Source: Bacteroidota bacterium
Lineage (GTDB): Bacteria > Bacteroidota > Ignavibacteria > UBA10030 > SZUA-254
Reading direction: 5' to 3'
Length of the DNA stretch: 13,560 nt
Assembly (NCBI GenBank): GCA_004322375.1
Contig: SCUC01000425.1
Span: forward strand, 1 to 13,560
Below, piece by piece: positions 13,298-13,560 of this stretch. Numbering within the stretch: the first letter of the stretch is position 1; every line of letters begins with the position of its first letter. Under the pieces are notes generated by a model. That model saw only the letters and a list, made by a program, of their open reading frames with translations, was not told where the DNA came from and ran no database searches. The position numbers and the translations under genes were made by a program.

Positions 13298-13560
13298 AAG
13301 TATGAGTTTGGCAACAAGGTATCGGTGATGCTTACCCGGACAACGGGAGTTATCGTCGGAGCGTTGAGCATGGAGAAGAACGATTATGATGGACACACCT
13401 TAGAACCTGCGTTAGAACAATACCACCAATTTCATGGGACGCAACCGAAGAAAGCGATTGTCGATCTAGGGTATCGGGGACAAAACAACATTGGAACAAC
13501 GGCAATCATCACTCCGAGAAAACGGGCAACGACGCCATCTCAGAGAGCTGCACTGCGGTG
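13298..13560 (+). pseudogene. IS5-like DDE transposase fragment (N-terminus missing, C-terminus off right edge)
   Basis: From 13298 the plus strand reads KYEFGNKVSVM, then GVIVGALSM, NDYDGHTLEPALEQ and KAIVDLGYRGQNNIG, ending at the edge in KRATTPSQRAALR. This order (KYEFG, DGHTL, VDLGYRG) is the middle of a DDE transposase of the kind usually annotated IS5 family, with the Asp of VDLGYRG a likely catalytic acid. The N-terminal part with the first catalytic Asp, and the terminal inverted repeat of the element, are absent: the frame starts exactly where integrase coding sequence on the other strand ends. The rest lies outside the window. Family assignment within IS4/IS5 is from memory of the motif pattern. 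Confidence 0.8.

Noticed and set aside
13298..13396. N-terminal 33 codons of the minus-strand frame that contains the integrase remnant
   Set aside because: They are the antisense of a recognisable transposase segment and lack integrase features, so they are not part of a natural integrase.
1..13560. CRISPR arrays, defence-system gene sets, rRNA genes or replication origins
   Set aside because: No regularly spaced direct repeats, no recognisable defence genes and no ribosomal RNA motifs were seen on either strand.

Overview
The window looks like a chromosomal segment of a Bacteroidota/FCB-group bacterium, most like the Ignavibacteria-Chlorobi side. The main reason is that two very large exported proteins end in a type IX secretion (T9SS) sorting domain of the form 'NYPNPFNPxTxIxYS...GEEVATLVDG...GVYVYRL'. 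This phylum call is inference from the style of that domain. No ribosomal or other phylogenetic marker is present.

Layout, left to right. (1) 1-1900, minus strand: the N-terminal 633 codons of an exported protein with seven FG-GAP/VCBS repeats followed by three InlB-like repeats; it runs off the left edge. Its 5' end is odd: the only good ribosome-binding site serves an ATG that is one base out of frame with the gene, with a run of six A between them. (2) 2183-4873 and 5248-7938, minus strand: tandem paralogues, each 896 residues. Both carry a signal peptide, a YCF48/BNR-like propeller, a fibronectin-like domain, two SdrD-B-like domains, an unnamed conserved module and a T9SS domain. Their promoter regions are also related (TTGACT-N17-TAyGTT, same 53-base distance to ATG). 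(3) 4971-5208, between the paralogues: a miniature inverted-repeat element with a 7-base flanking direct repeat. It contains a second repeat element (5032-5141) with two related hairpins that show compensatory base changes.

(4) 8209-12410, plus strand: a two-gene RND efflux operon (membrane-fusion protein, then HAE1-type proton-driven permease, four-base overlap). It has a plausible promoter and a small palindrome in the leader. No outer-membrane TolC-type gene or regulator is beside it. (5) 12421-12918, minus strand: a DnaQ-like DEDDh exonuclease, convergent with the permease. (6) 13010-13083: tRNA-Arg(UCG). (7) 13088-13560: mobile-element debris. The C-terminal end of a tyrosine recombinase stops five bases from the tRNA and is fused abruptly, head to head, to an IS5-like transposase fragment that runs off the right edge.

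Together, the left 8 kb is a cluster of secreted or surface beta-rich proteins that appears to have grown by duplication and been invaded by small repeats. The middle is an efflux pump. The right edge is the decayed boundary of a tRNA-targeted integrative element. The strongest unusual signals are the nested miniature elements at 4971-5208, the frame-slip at 1900-1934, and the integrase/transposase junction at 13297/13298.
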